Origin: Muricea muricata
Lineage: Eukaryota; Cnidaria; Anthozoa; Malacalcyonacea; Plexauridae
Length of the DNA stretch: 64,000 nt
Direction: 5' to 3'
Assembly (NCBI GenBank): GCA_963855995.1
Contig: OY979717.1
Location: 28,415,746 to 28,479,745 of the forward strand
Shown: positions 25,201-39,640 of the stretch, piece after piece
Layout of the letters: the number at the start of each line of letters is the position of its first letter
How positions within the stretch are numbered: position 1 is the first letter of the stretch
Notes under the pieces: generated by a model
Seen by the model: the letters and a program-made list of their open reading frames with translations, nothing else
Told to the model about the DNA's origin: nothing
The model's database searches: none
Program-made: the position numbers and the translations under genes

Positions 25201-27024
25201 CAATTGTTAGCAGATGTATTATTTATCTAAATTTCAACTCCTTAACGAAGATCCTGTTAAAGTAACATTACATTACTGAAAACTCATTAAGTGGGAAAAA
25301 CTACAATGAACTGTATCCAACAGGTTCTCGCATAGGCATACTGTACGGCCTTCCAATAATCCATAAACCAAACATTCCTCTTCGACCAATTCTATCCTCT
25401 GTAAATCACTGCTCCTATAAACTCGCCAAATTTTTCACACCGTTTCTAACTCTTCACACGACAAACCCTTCCATCATTACTGATTCCTTTTCTGTCGTCA
25501 AGGAACTCTTAAACAATAACATTGGCTCGAGAAGCGTTTTCATAGCTAGTTTTGACGTTGTCTCCCTGTTCACCAATATCCATGTGAAAGAAACTATTGG
25601 AATCATTTCTAATTCTATATTGTTCTTCTTGATTGATCTGAGATTGAAAAACTTTTGTCTCTGTCCGTCAAAAATTGTCATTTCATTTTTAATGGCCGCC
25701 TATACCAACAGGTTGACGGTGTAGCAATGGGCAGTCTCCTAGGTCATCTTTTCGATAATATATTAATGTTCTTCTACGAAAAAAAATGTTTGAACAACTG
25801 CCCTTCTTCCTTTAAATCTCTACTCTACAGAAGCTAGGTTGATGACTGATTCCTTTTTTCCACTTCTTAGACTACGTACTACTTTTTTCTCGACTACCTT
25901 AACTAACAACACGCCAATATAACCTTTACCATTGTCATCAACGTGATGGGAAACTACCGTTTCTTGATATTGACATATTCGTTCCGAGAGTAAGTTCGCT
26001 ACATCTGTTTACCGCAAACCTATGTTTACTGGTTTATTCACCAACTTTAACAGTTTTATTCCTCTTACCTTAGTTTTCTGTTTGATTTATTGCATTTTCA
26101 ATCTTTGCTCTAGCTATGATAGAGCTAGCTATACATACACAGCTTGAAGTTGCCAGAAAGGTAATTAACTCGAATGGTTTTCCCTCTCACATTTTCGACC
26201 GCATTATTCGCCCATACCTTTGACCCTTAACCGCCTGCTCTGACCAGGCTAAGACATTTAAGTATACCATATTACATGGAAGCTGCCCCTTTACGAACAA
26301 AGGGACTGTTGTCACAAAATACTGTATGATTTTACTAGACACCAAAATGGTTTCTATTACCTATTACCAAATACTAAATACCTAAGAAAATAATCTATTT
26401 CTGCCTCCCATTCACTGGGATATATTCACTGCAGATACGCACTCAAGTCAACTGACTCTGCAACGCCGCTTCTCCCCTTCTTAACTTTAGATTCGTTTTT
26501 CGTTCTTCAAGACGAATCTCATCCTTTTTTCCCTTTAATGATAAAGTTCCCAAATACTTAAGATCCAGTGTGGTGTACTTATTCAAGTGTCGATGCTGTT
26601 CCGCGTCGTATGTGGGTCAAACCATGCGCCGTCTACACACTAGGATATCAGAATATGGGTATCTCTTCCATCACGGGAAAACATTCAACCAACCGAGTAT
26701 TCCGTCCCATATAAACGCCTCTGGGCACTGAGCTAAATTTGACGACTTTCAAATTCTTTCTTCCTTCTCTGGCCCATACGAATTAATGATACACGAGAGT
26801 CTTCTAATTAATAAATACAAGCCTAATCTAAACGCTCAAGGCAACTTTATTCCTCTTAACCTCTTCTAAATTTGTCTATTACGTTGTGTGTGTTTGTAAT
26901 GTCCCATCCACCATCACACGTTTCTATCTTTCCCTGGTTATAACTAATTGTCCCTTGCAATTTCACACCTTGTAAATATAACACTATATATATTCAAATT
27001 TTGTTAGTAATATTATCCACTTGT

Positions 27025-27053
27025 CTGAAGATGTCTTAAGTTAAGACGCAACG
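27025..27053 (+). ncRNA. Hammerhead-like motif in outer PLE terminus
   Basis: CTGAAGA-T, then the perfect stem GTCTTAA-G-TTAAGAC, then GCAACGTC. The inverted partner at 21310-21341 (minus) keeps the stem and reads GAAACGTC. It fits the PLE-terminal fold but departs from the canonical CTGATGA box. Confidence 0.4.
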
Positions 27054-28367
27054 TCACATAATAAACATTTTCTATTTCAAATCTTGCTTTTATGGTTTTA
27101 CTCAAAGCATTATGTTGGACATTGATCTTTATTACAAGAATACGTTCTCCGCCAGGCACGTCTCTGAAAATTAAACGTTGTATTGGCATAATCTCGCAAA
27201 TCTCGCAATTTTACTGCGTACTAACTTTTCCCTAACATATGCTCTAAGGGGTAGTATACATGAATCCGGACTGAGTTACAATCCGGATCGAGCTCGATAT
27301 GTCCGATTCAGCGACTCGATCGAACCCGGATTCAGTTACAACTCACTCAAGTAAACAAATATACTTCAATCCCTGTATGTGGGCCAATCCCTTCACTCCC
27401 AGCAGGGTCGGGATGAGATCGATACACAGCAAAATTTGAATTCTTATTTTAAGAAAAAAAAATACTTGTTTCAAGCAAAAAATTGCTTGAAACAAGTAAG
27501 ATTGTTCTTGTCAGTATACTGAGAATATTTTTCTAGGCTAGAATTCTAGGCAAGAATTAAATTCTGACCAAGAATAATTGTGCTTGAAACAAGTAAAAAA
27601 ATTCTTTCTTAGGAAGAATAATTATGCTTACAATAAGTAAAAAATTTCTTGAAATAAGTAAAAAATTCTTAAAATAAGCAAAAAGATTCTTGTCAGTATA
27701 GTAAGAATATTATTCTAGGTAAGAACTTTAGTAAGAATATTATTCTAAATTAGAACTTTATAGTGAGGGTATTATTCTAGATTAGAATTTTAACTAGAAT
27801 AGGGGACTTCAAGGTTTCCGACGCCATAAGCCAGGGGGTGCAAAAACATTGGGACCGAGTGCGCGGCCAACGCCATTTCCATATAATTTCCATATAGGAG
27901 TGAGAAAAATTCATTTGCATATATTCTTCAATTTCTTAAAAAAGTTTGAGAATAATCAATCAATTTTAACAATTCTAACGAAATACTGGGTTTTTTCTGA
28001 CCTATGGACGAAATTTCATTTCAATCAACGGCCAGCAACTTTTGAAACATGGTTATTTTTAGAAGCGTTTTCGAGCTATTTATCCCTCGGCGTAAAAGTG
28101 AACTAGCGTGGATTGCTTCGAGACCAAACGCAAGAATGGTTAAAATTTTAGTGGCGCGTGAAGATTTATCATACAGGAGAACTCATGGGGTGACAATTTG
28201 TAATTTGATATCTTGTAAGCTTCCTTAATGTGATTTTATAGCGGTAAAACGTGGTCTATGCGGTATCACGTAACAGATTCGGCAGATGAAAGCTTTTATA
28301 AGCTGTGAAAAATAGTTATAAATTTTATTATTCGTTGAATTACAAGTGTTCTTCAAGTGCGCTGGTT

Positions 28368-29790
28368 ATGCCAGGCCACGCTCGCTGTGCGATTGGGTAC
28401 TGTCATAACGACCAACGCTATACAGATCTACAAGTGAAGAGATCACACGTCCAAACTCTTTGCTTTCACAAATGGCCTAAGGATGAAAATCGCGCAGAAC
28501 TTTGCCGGAAGCAGGTTTTAAAAAGCAGAAAGGATGACTTTAATCCTGAGCAAGGTGCGTCGGAAACATTTGTGTGCTCTAATCATTTCCCAATGGGAAA
28601 ACGAGCCCCTGGTAAACCTGAAACCGACTACCCGTCCATATTTTTAACTCTCTCTGACTACCAGCATCAAAAGTCACCAAAGAAGCGAAAGACCGTAGGA
28701 AAAACAAGCACAAAGGGAGCGCACTGTGAGCCTGAAGGGACTGAATTGGAAGATGAAGAGATGGAAGACCTACATTAACCAGGATCAGATTCATCTGAAC
28801 CAGAGGAACACTTGGCATCTATTCCTTTCCAGTTCGGGCAATTGACAAGAGAGTTTGAGGTGAAATTGTACACTGGCATTCCTTCAACAGAAGCATTCCA
28901 ATCTCTCTTCAATCATCTTTGTCCCAAAACCCGGAATTTTGAATACTGGAGAGGTTCACAACAAACACAAAGAGAGTCAAGTGACTCAAGATCTCCATCA
29001 CCCTTTGAAGATTATGCATCCAGTGTAGGGGTTGAAAGCAGATGTGGTCCACCAAGAAAACTTCAATTAGAACAGGAGTTTTTATGTACGTTGATGAAAA
29101 TCAGGCTGTCCCTCGTGAATGATGATTTGGCATTCCGGTTTCAAGTTTCCTCTGGTACTATAGTAGCATACTGGTCACATGGATCAAATTAATGTCAAAG
29201 GAGCTGGCTGTTCTTATCATTTGGCCCACCAGCACACAAATTAAGCAGCAACTGTTTCAAAAGATTGTACCCAAAAGTAAGGTGCATAATTGATTGTTTT
29301 GAGTGTTTTACTCATACACCCAGTGGACTGGATTTGGCTGCAACAATGTGGAGTGAGTACAAGCATCACTACACCTATAAAGTGCTGGTTGCTATTACTC
29401 AAAATGGTGCTGTTTTATCTCTCCCCAGCTTATGGTGGTAGAGCAACCGATGTGCACATTGTGAGAGATTCTGGGTTTTTGGATCTTGTCGAACCATATG
29501 ATGAAATTATGGCATACAGAGGATTTAAGATCATGGAGGATCTAGTAATGATGAAGATGGCAACATTATGCATTCCTCCAAGCAAAGCCAAGTCAATGCA
29601 GATGCTACCATCAGATGTGAGGAAAACATCAAATATTGCAAATGTGAGGATTTATGTGGAACAAGCTATTGGTAGGATGAAAGTTTTTCATATTTTAAAA
29701 AATGAATTGTCAATTATTTGATTCCCCTAGCTGATGATATTGTTCGTGTTTGTGCTGCCTTGTGCAATCTTCTGCCTCCATTGTGTGAGT
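28368..29790 (+). pseudogene. Transposase: THAP zinc finger plus DDE_Tnp_4-type nuclease, broken
   Basis: The start ATG at 28368 opens a THAP domain: C7 and C12 (CAIGYC), FHKWP, then CSNHFP with the last Cys and His of the C2CH site. Downstream, reading across lesions, come LEQEFLCTLMKIRLSL (helix-turn-helix), IIDCFECF with the first catalytic Asp (about 29290), YGGRATDVHIVRDSGFLD, EIMAYRGF and YVEQAIGRMK with the catalytic Glu. Lesions seen: an in-frame TAA at 28776, frame changes near 29170, 29255 and 29420, and Tyr in place of the second catalytic Asp (family motif ADRGF). The THAP domain recognises the transposon ends, and the DDE domain cuts and joins DNA in the nucleus. This copy cannot be active. 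Confidence 0.85.
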
Positions 29791-30099
29791 ATAGTAATGC
29801 TATTTTATTGTAGTAGGGAACTTTGTAAGTTTATTACACAAGAACTTCCTACCTGCAAGGCTGTCTTCATATTATTGCTCTGATAAAGATGGGGGTAAAC
29901 TTACAAAGTGTTTTGCAAGAATTAAATTATTGCTCATACATACTGTATTAACTTAGTCTTATGATGCTGCTTGTCAACTTGACATATAGGAAAACATTTT
30001 AGCAAACATTTTTAATGACATAACATCAATAATCAAAGATAATTTGACATACTAAATTTTGTAAGATATCTTATTCTGGGGTTCTTTGTTGACAAGCCT

Positions 30100-30308
30100 G
30101 TTACCCTAACCCTGAGTTAACATAAAATTGTGAGGAAGTGCTTGTACAAGTGTGAGGTCAGAATATTTCTTCAAAGGCTATATGTCTGGTTCAATTGTTG
30201 TTTTTGTTGTTGAAGTTTTAAAATAGGTGTAGAAATACAGAAACTAAAGCAGTGGCCTAAGTTTAACCCTGGGTTAGCACTAATGCAGCTTTGAACAACC
30301 ATCCCCGG
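30100..30308. mobile_element. MITE fragment with AACCCTGGGTTAGC / TTTGAACAAC ends
   Basis: The right end (CCCTGGGTTAGCACTAATGC, TTTGAACAACCATCCCC) is the reverse complement type of the complete MITE at 49665-49905. The left end is less clear. It lies within the THAP transposon. Confidence 0.5.
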
Positions 30309-30376
30309 TAAGTAACTAATTATATGCACAGTACAGCTATATTCTTCTTAAATGCTGAAGGTTTTGTGAAGCTCTT

Positions 30377-30423
30377 AATGTAAACAAAGCATTTGTTTAA
30401 CAAACAAATGCTTTGTTTACATT
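30377..30423. repeat. Near-perfect short palindrome
   Basis: ATGTAAACAAAGCATTTGTT is followed almost at once by its exact complement. It lies in the 3' part of the THAP element; its role is unknown. Confidence 0.8.
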
Positions 30424-32685
30424 TTGAACTTCTATATTGGTAAAATATGATATACAAACTTAATATCTAAACACTGCTCTGGTTTGTTTTTGTCATTAAT
30501 GAATATGAACCAGAGTTTTCATTCAGAAGATGCAAAATTGCAGTAGTGTTAATAACTGCAAGTCCTCTTGATTATCAGCAGAACTGATGCACAGAACAAA
30601 CTTCACACCATCTTTAAATATGCATTAAACATGAAAAAATTGTTATATTTTATAATACATAAGTCTGGAGATTTGATGTATGCTTCAGAACAAGTACTAA
30701 TGCACTCTATTCTCTATGTTAAGTGTCCAATAGCTACTAGATTTAGTAATTTCTAATGCTATAGCAAAAAATTATTGCATTACATTTTTTATATCTTACA
30801 TATTTTTGTATCTATTCCATCTTGTACAAAATTAAAAATTGTTTACATATTCCATTTGAGTTTGTCAATTGTACAGACACCAAATGTGTGATTCATGCAT
30901 TACAATTACTATCGTACACAATTATGCCAATTTGAAATTACCAGGATATTACCAGGAAAATTTTCGAATATATAAAAAAGCTTTCACTTGTATACCTCGA
31001 AGAGACGCGATCAACTGTTATGTGATACCGCATAGACCACGTTTTATGGCTATAAAATCACATTAAGAAAGCTTACAAGATATCAAATTACAAATTGTCA
31101 CCCCATGAGTTCTCCTGTATGATAAATCCTCACGCGCCACTAAAATTTTAACCATTTTTGCGTTTGGTCTCGAAGCAATCCACGCTAGCTCACTTTTACG
31201 CCGAGGGATAAATAGCTCGAAAACGCTTCTAAAAGTTGCCATGTTTCAAAAGTTGCTGGCCGTTGATTTAAATGAAATTTCGTCCATAGGTCAGAAAAAA
31301 CCCAGTATTTCGTTAGAATTGTTAAAATTGATTGATTATTCTCAAACTTTTTTAAGAAATTGAAGAATATATGCAAATGATTTTTCTCACTCCTATATGG
31401 AAATTATATGGAAATGGCGTTGGCCGCGCACTCGGTCCCAATGTTTTTGCACCCCCTGGCTTATGGCGTCGGAAACCTTGAAGTCCCCTATTAATTTACT
31501 TAAAACAAGAAAACCAATATACTAAGCACAAAGCACACAAATTTTGTGATAGCAAAATGAGTAATTTAATAACCACTGAAATTTGTATCATATGAACCAA
31601 AACTGTTGGTTCCAAAACAGGAGTACCCTGTTGTGGCTAGAGGTAAATTAAAAGTAACAACACTTGAAATAAAGGCATAAAATATCAACTCATCACAAAC
31701 CTAACCTTCATATAAAGTGTACACTTCAACCTTAGTTAACCCAAATTCTATTAATAATCACAGTATCTAGATAACCTTGTCTCTAATGCTCATTTTACAT
31801 TGTCGTATAAGCCACATAAGGTTAATCAATGAAAAATTTCTCAATTTGATAAAACTGGTCATCACCAAAGTGATGAAGTTTATTATTGCATGTTCTTTCA
31901 TTGAAGAATATAACTGTTCTTACTGGACTGTGTGGTTTGCTCCTATTCAGATCCTCATATGCAAATAATGAACCCATGAGTCAGTGAGTGACTATTCCAT
32001 CCAGAGTTTCTTGAATCTTGTAATTCTAAAAACATTTTACAAAAACAATCATATTGATAGGATCAAATGATCTCAATTCCAAAATACCATTATATTAAAT
32101 GTAGTACGTTTGATTAAATCTTTGATACCACTCTGAGATGATAAAGTATATATATATCATTGGTATGAGTCAGTATACTATAGCACAATGTCATTATTAT
32201 ATTGCCATAAGCAATTATATTAGTGTTTTGTAACAAAAAGTGGTCAATGTGACTCAAACCCTGTCCTCATATGAAAAGGGTACCACTAGGTGAAAAATCA
32301 AATTTAGACAAAGTTTGCCTTGTGCAAATCTGATTTTTCACCCGGCCGTGGATAAATCAATGCTTTTCTGAAAGTGTGGGTTTCATGTGGGTGCTATGGT
32401 TTTCACCCACAGGCAAGTTTGACAGGGTAGGTTAGGTAATAAGCCCACAGTAATTGGCATATGCTGTTGTGGTGACCCTGCCTTAATTGTGGCAAAGCTA
32501 AATAAATAAAATAAATAAATGTACATTGCACAGTAAAAGTAGCTAGAACACAGTCACAACAATAATAGACAGTTATGGAACTGCTGCTATGTCAGGTATT
32601 TGGAATTACAGTGGTATATTGGCTAAGGAATACATGGCATGCATGACAGCAGTAACAGGTCTTTGGCTTAATGTTATCAACTCTG

Positions 32686-32970
32686 TGGCCCTAGGTAGCC
32701 CAATAATTGATGGTATATTTTTGGTTCACAAAATGTGTATTTACTCTTCTGTAATGATTATTACAACTGTATTGATTATGCACGGTCCAGTTTAATGATG
32801 GGGTCAGCTTGTGATGCATCATGATGTAAACATGATGCATCACAAGCTGACCATGCCATTGAACTGCACTGCGTGTAATCAATACAGTTGTAATAATCAT
32901 TACAGAAGAATAAATACACATTTTCTGAACCAAAAATATACCATCAATTACTGGGCTACCTAGGCTGTGG
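32686..32970. repeat. Long palindrome (arms about 130 bp)
   Basis: CCTAGGTAGCCCAATAATTG at the left mirrors CAATTACTGGGCTACCTAGG at the right. The arms match almost throughout and meet at CATGATGCATCACAAGCTGA. It lies inside the middle nested element and has no coding potential. Confidence 0.85.
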
Positions 32971-33165
32971 CAAATGGCAAGCCATTTATTTAAATGTAAA
33001 CCATATCTAGCAACATGTGGTTTACATTAAATGACCTCTGCCAAGCAGCCTGTGATTGTATATTGTAGTATTAATATTCTAGCTAATGGAAGCTTTTGAT
33101 TGCCTGGTATTCTACAATTTCTTAATAAATACACCACTCACTACAAACAAAATATTGACTTACCC

Positions 33166-33520
33166 GTACCACAGATTACTATTGTACCAGATGTCTATCT
33201 TCGTGTTTTCGCAAGGTAAATTTGTGTTCTCGATTTTCACTCTGATCACGAATTGCACTCGTCATTTTTCGGCATATCACGTATGTTGCGCTTACTAAGA
33301 ACATGGCGGACACTTGCGTCAGACTCGCGTCCAGGCCAGGCCTTTGTCAGACATGCATAGGTTTTAGACTCGGTTAGACTGTTGCTTACGTTGTATGGCG
33401 TGGATTGCGCTTACTAAGAACATGGCGGAAATCTTTCGTCAGCTCGCGTAAGCAGTCAAAAACTTGTAACAGATATTTGGCGAAGATAGACATCTGGTAC
33501 AATAGTAATCTGTGCCCGTA
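33166..33520. repeat. Foldback with internal duplication
   Basis: CACAGATTACTATTGTACCA and AGATGTCTATCTTCG at the left are mirrored at 33478-33518. Inside, GCGCTTACTAAGAACATGGC occurs twice in direct order (about 33287 and 33409). No product. Confidence 0.75.
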
Positions 33521-34827
33521 CTTTGACCTGTGACATCATCTGACTCGCTTCGACCAGACGCCGATCCACCATGTACTTTATATCAAATTGGCCAATGCAT
33601 ACGATTTATCGCATCACATGGAAAGACCATTTTCCTTCAGACAAAAACAGTTTGTAAATACAAAAGAATACTAAGCAGTATAAATATAGCTTTGTGATTT
33701 AAAATAGTGTGCCAAAATTTACATAACTTAACTTTTGCAGCTGATATTTTATGTTGTCAATGACAATGTTGATACAAAGGCAACTGCCAACCATGTAAAT
33801 ATAAAACGCTTTATTACCGTATAAATTCGTATAAAATTCACATTGTTAAAATTGTAGAACACTTACCTAACAAAATATCGTGTAAATTGGTACCATTTCT
33901 CCTTTCTTTTCTCGAAATTTAGTCAATAATTTCCTTCAAAACAGCGTTCTATTTTCAAAATTTAAAAATAACGCGCTTCGCACTGAGCGCGCAAAGTCTC
34001 ATGGGCATTCCATAAATGGTAAAGCATGGCAACTGATCTCAATTCACACTAATTCTTTACGAATGCTGTAACAGTCGGCCGATCCACAGCAATAAAGGTC
34101 TGTGCCCACTAGGCGACCAATCGCTGCAGCGCCTGTTTGGTATGGTATAGAGCACTTTATTTAACCACGCATATGTCTCGTGTGAACAGGAGAATTTTAG
34201 TGACGATTTTGTTGCTGCGTGCTACCGTATTTGTTTGATTGGAATGGTTTGATTTTGTGTGAGATATCCGGATCGCAGCGACAGAACCAGAAGCTTGAGA
34301 CTTGTCGCCTCACTTATGACCTGACTGTACACACGAAGCGATTTGTTGTTGGACATTTTGTAGCGACTTGCTGTCTAGTGTGTACCGACCTTATTAGGCC
34401 CCATACAACAACATAATTTTAAATTTAATTGTTTTTTAAACTTGCAAATATATTGTAGAATATTACTTTTTCGAAGAATATAACTTTATAATAAGCCAAA
34501 TCCTTCTGAGAATAGCTTTTCTTATGAAGTAGTATTAGAATAGCAATTCTCATTGTATAATTTTCTTATCTCAAGAATATTTAGTTTCAAAGATATTTTT
34601 GGTAAGAATGTATTTCTTATTCTAAGAAACATATAGTTCTCGGTAAGAATATTTTTTCTTGTTTCAAGTAAAATCGATTCTTGCCAAGACGAATTTTCTT
34701 GAATTTTCTCATTTTAAGCAAAAGTTTGCTTGAAATAAGAGTTTTGCAAGAATTTTATTCTTGTTAAGAATTTTCAATTTTGCTGTGTACTGATTGTAAC
34801 GCAATTCGAATGCACGTAAACTACCCC

Positions 34828-36813
34828 AACGGTATGTGGCAATGCATATCTAAGTAACATAAACGTTAAAGCATTATTACAAAAAACTTAGTAACTAAAG
34901 AATTTCAATTACGAGAGCCATCCAGTATTTTAATAAAATACAAAAGAATAGTAACTCCGAACAACATTTTTATTATTTTAATGAATCAACGTTTCGACTA
35001 AATTGTAGTAATCATCCTGATGATGACTACAATTTAGTCGAAACGTTGATTCATTAAAACAATAAAAATGTTGTTCGGAGTTACTATTCTTTTGTATTTT
35101 ATTAAAGAATTATAACATTATCTAGCTTCAAAAGTCATACTTCTTTCTTTTTCAAGCAGCTTAATATACTTAAGTTTCCCGATTAAATATAATTGTTATC
35201 AGAATGCTCTAATTTTGTTTCATCTCAACAACACAATTTACCTACAGCATTCGATAATTTCTTTAGAATTTTTACCGAGGTGCATAATTATAATACGAGG
35301 TATTCTACTAAACAGCTATTATAATGTATCTGCCACAGGTTTGGACGAATTATGACAAGCTTAACATACGTTATTGAGGCATATTTGGAATTCCATTAAT
35401 AGCCCTATAAATTACACAAATTTATTGCGTCTTAAAAAAATCACTCCTACTATCATAACTTTGACAAATCTGGATTTATAGACATTTTTGGCGTACAATC
35501 TTTACATTTCAGAGTTTGTGTTTGTATGTGTCCTCTTTGCATTGTCTTTTTCGTTTATGTTGAATTACTTATATATCCCAAAGAATAACTTTTTTCAGCT
35601 GTCTTACTCTTCCTAATTGTGGCTGCATGGGTGTGGGCTATCTGCTAAGCTTTTCTGAATATTTTTACTATATCGAAAGAAGACTATATAGGAGATCAGT
35701 TGAAAAAATAGAGGTGATTTCAAAGCCATGATGCTCGCCAAACTTAAAGGAGAATTTGAATAGTAGACAAAAGGTCGCAAGAAGAAAATATTTTAGTAGC
35801 TACAGGTAGAAAGAGGATCCTGGAATTATATTAGTTATAATGCAGTAGTTTGGTGGCAAAATATTGAAACATACGGAATATATAGCCTTGCAAAATTCCA
35901 AATTTTGTCCCCGAGCCAAGGGCGCGAAGCGCCGTTTTGGGCGTAAGCCTGGGGCGAGGGTTACTAATTTTGCACTAGCGGGGTTCAAAATCGTTGCTCA
36001 TGGTAGTTAGGTAGTAAGATTGGTATGTCATGACGTCATCCTCACTGATCTCAACAATATGGTGGACTATCATGAATGGCTAACACTGATTGGCCAGATT
36101 TAAAATTTATTGTTGATTGATTAATCACGACAGCAAATGTCTAAATTTGCTTTTTGCACTACAATATCATATGACAATATTTTGTATTTTTGCCAAAAGG
36201 TTTGGCAACTTTCACAACCAACGAAGGTTGGTTCTTTCTGATCTCAGGAATATTGCGCACTATCAGGAGTAGCAAACACTTAAGGCATCCGAAAAGGCGA
36301 GAACTAAGACGAAAACGAATGCTACAAGACTCTTGAAGAGATATTGATTCGGGGAAAATACAGAGAAGCGCGAATATTTGACCATGGCGTGAAACACAAG
36401 GCAAGTTAGTTTATAATGCGTATTTATACTTGTGTTTTAATGCTTTATAAAGGCCGGCGTTACCGTACTCCTCCAGTCTATTCAATTCACTGGTTAAATT
36501 CCAGAGTAAGCTTATGTTTTGTAAATGCAAGACTGTCTTATTATTAATGTAATTAATAGGTCGTATTTTATACCAAATTTAAGCTTACATTAGGCGTAAT
36601 AACATAACGACGACAAATGCTGTGCCATTTAAAAAAAAATGTCAATAAAACAAGGATTAAAAACTGACATTTTGTCATTTTGAAAAAATATACAGAAAGA
36701 ATAACAATTGCCGTGTTAACATGACAACAACCTATACTCGTACTAAATGTAATTCCGAAAATTTAGTTGCATTCTCTTAGTTAGTGGCGAGGGGTTGCTG
36801 CATGCATATATTT
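34828..36813. other. Intergenic, no gene; contains a PLE-terminus palindrome
   Basis: Besides 34925-35106 no feature was recognised. A GC-rich stretch at 35900-35960 (CTCGCCCC / GGGGCGAGG type) resembles the tips of the foldback elements. Confidence 0.45.
34925..35106. repeat. Palindromic PLE terminus carrying a hammerhead-like motif
   Basis: Arms of about 75-80 bp (ACAAAAGAATAGTAACTCCG and complement at the outer ends) fold on a centre that reads CTGATGA-T-GACTA-CAATT-TAGTC-GAAACGTT at 35017-35048. The outer parts resemble the ends of the inner PLE copies (GGAGT...TATTTTAT). There is no reverse transcriptase between the arms, so this is a stand-alone inverted terminus. Catalytic function is unproven; one base separates the conserved box from stem II. 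Confidence 0.65.
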
Positions 36814-37506
36814 TAGGCCGTATTCTGTGGTCAATTATCGTTCAGTTTGAGATGTCACGTGTCATGACTACTTCAAAACTACATAAATCTATAGTTTTTT
36901 ACTTACTGTATACGAATTTGGTTGTTTACATCTCCAAAAGCCTGCAGTTTTTTTCGCAAAAGCCTTCGAAAATTCGACAAATTTCTTAATATTTTCCCCT
37001 GTCCGCCATCTTGTTTTTATAAGTAAACCGCTGAAAATCGCAGGCACATGTGAACTTATTTTGCTAATTTACGGGTATTAATTAAAGGGTAATTTATCGA
37101 AGATCTTATAACGTAGAGTGATTTTATGAACAGTTTAGTTCATCTGCAATGATTTCTTAAGATGTTTCACGAGGGAAAACCCATTTTTCATAAAAGAAGC
37201 GAATGATATATCCCATCATTTGATTCGGTGGTTCACTTTTGTTGATTTTCATTGTGAAACGTGATTCTACAGTGAAAAAAACATATCCAAGATGCAAAAA
37301 ATGATTTCAGAAACTCGTGAACCGTGCCAAAACCCATTTCCCATGGCCAGGAAATCTTTGAATTTTTTGTTCTTGTTTGAATGTGCCTAGTATATACAAT
37401 GCGTTCGTCTAACCGACTGTTTGACATGCCATGCCGGTATCCAACCTTTAGGCAAATGGTAAGTCACACGCGCGCCATCTGTTTTTACTGGTTACTTTGA
37501 AAATTA

Positions 37507-39551
<2,045 letters not shown>

Positions 39552-39640
39552 TTATGTTGTTTTCAAGTAGTCATGACATGTGGCATGCGAAAATTATGTT
39601 TTAAGCATATTTTACAGGTAGAGAATACGGCCTATTTCTA

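Larger units (their letters stand above)
21230..27135 (+). mobile_element. Outer Penelope-like element, decayed and split by a nested insertion
   Basis: The ends are inverted: ATAATGCTTTGAGTAAAGCC near 21258 mirrors the sequence near 27100, and both contain a hammerhead-like motif (21310-21341 on minus, 27025-27053 on plus). Coding remnants on the plus strand run MKPDKGNGVVILDK (21453-21494), then after the insertion at 21540-25200 the block ILYGLPIIHKPN...SFDVVSLFTNI (about 25337-25580), QQVDGVAMGS (about 25700) and a GIY-YIG-type tail YVGQTMRRLHTR (26609-26728). Stops and frameshifts interrupt all parts, and the YVDD region is degraded. PLEs copy themselves by target-primed reverse transcription using the linked endonuclease. 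Confidence 0.75.
27802..31488 (+). mobile_element. THAP-DDE (PIF/Harbinger-ISL2EU-like) DNA transposon, inactivated
   Basis: Long terminal inverted repeats of nearly 500 bp start GGGGACTTCAAGGTTTCCGA at 27802 and mirror to 31488, flanked by TA on each side (27800-27801, 31489-31490). The internal gene at 28368-29780 encodes a THAP domain and a DDE nuclease. Length, TIR type and TA flanks suit the PHIS group (ISL2EU-like). This is inference from motifs, not a search. Confidence 0.85.
27425..34787. mobile_element. Middle nested element with CACAGCAAAATT termini and AAGAAT-rich arms
   Basis: Termini CACAGCAAAATT (27425) and AATTTTGCTGTG (ending 34787) are inverted and each is flanked by TA. Both inner flanks (27425-27800 and about 34440-34787) are arrays of imperfect AAGAAT/ATTCTT units in opposite orientation. 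After removing the THAP element inside, about 3.7 kb remain. That remainder contains two long palindromes but no recognised coding region. Confidence 0.65.
27248..34827. mobile_element. Outermost inverted-repeat element of a three-level nest
   Basis: GGGGTAGTATACATGAATCC at 27248 is mirrored, with mismatches, by the end at 34827 (GGGGTAGTTTACGTGCATTC on minus), followed on both sides by GTTACAATC. The right arm is only about 40 bp before the next element starts. No transposase of its own is seen; all coding remnants belong to the inner elements. Assignment to a superfamily is not possible from this. Confidence 0.55.

Noticed and set aside
35800-35988. Minus-strand frame with a GC-rich stretch, suggestive of a short gene
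   Set aside because: The GC-rich part resembles the tips of foldback elements, and no protein family was recognised.
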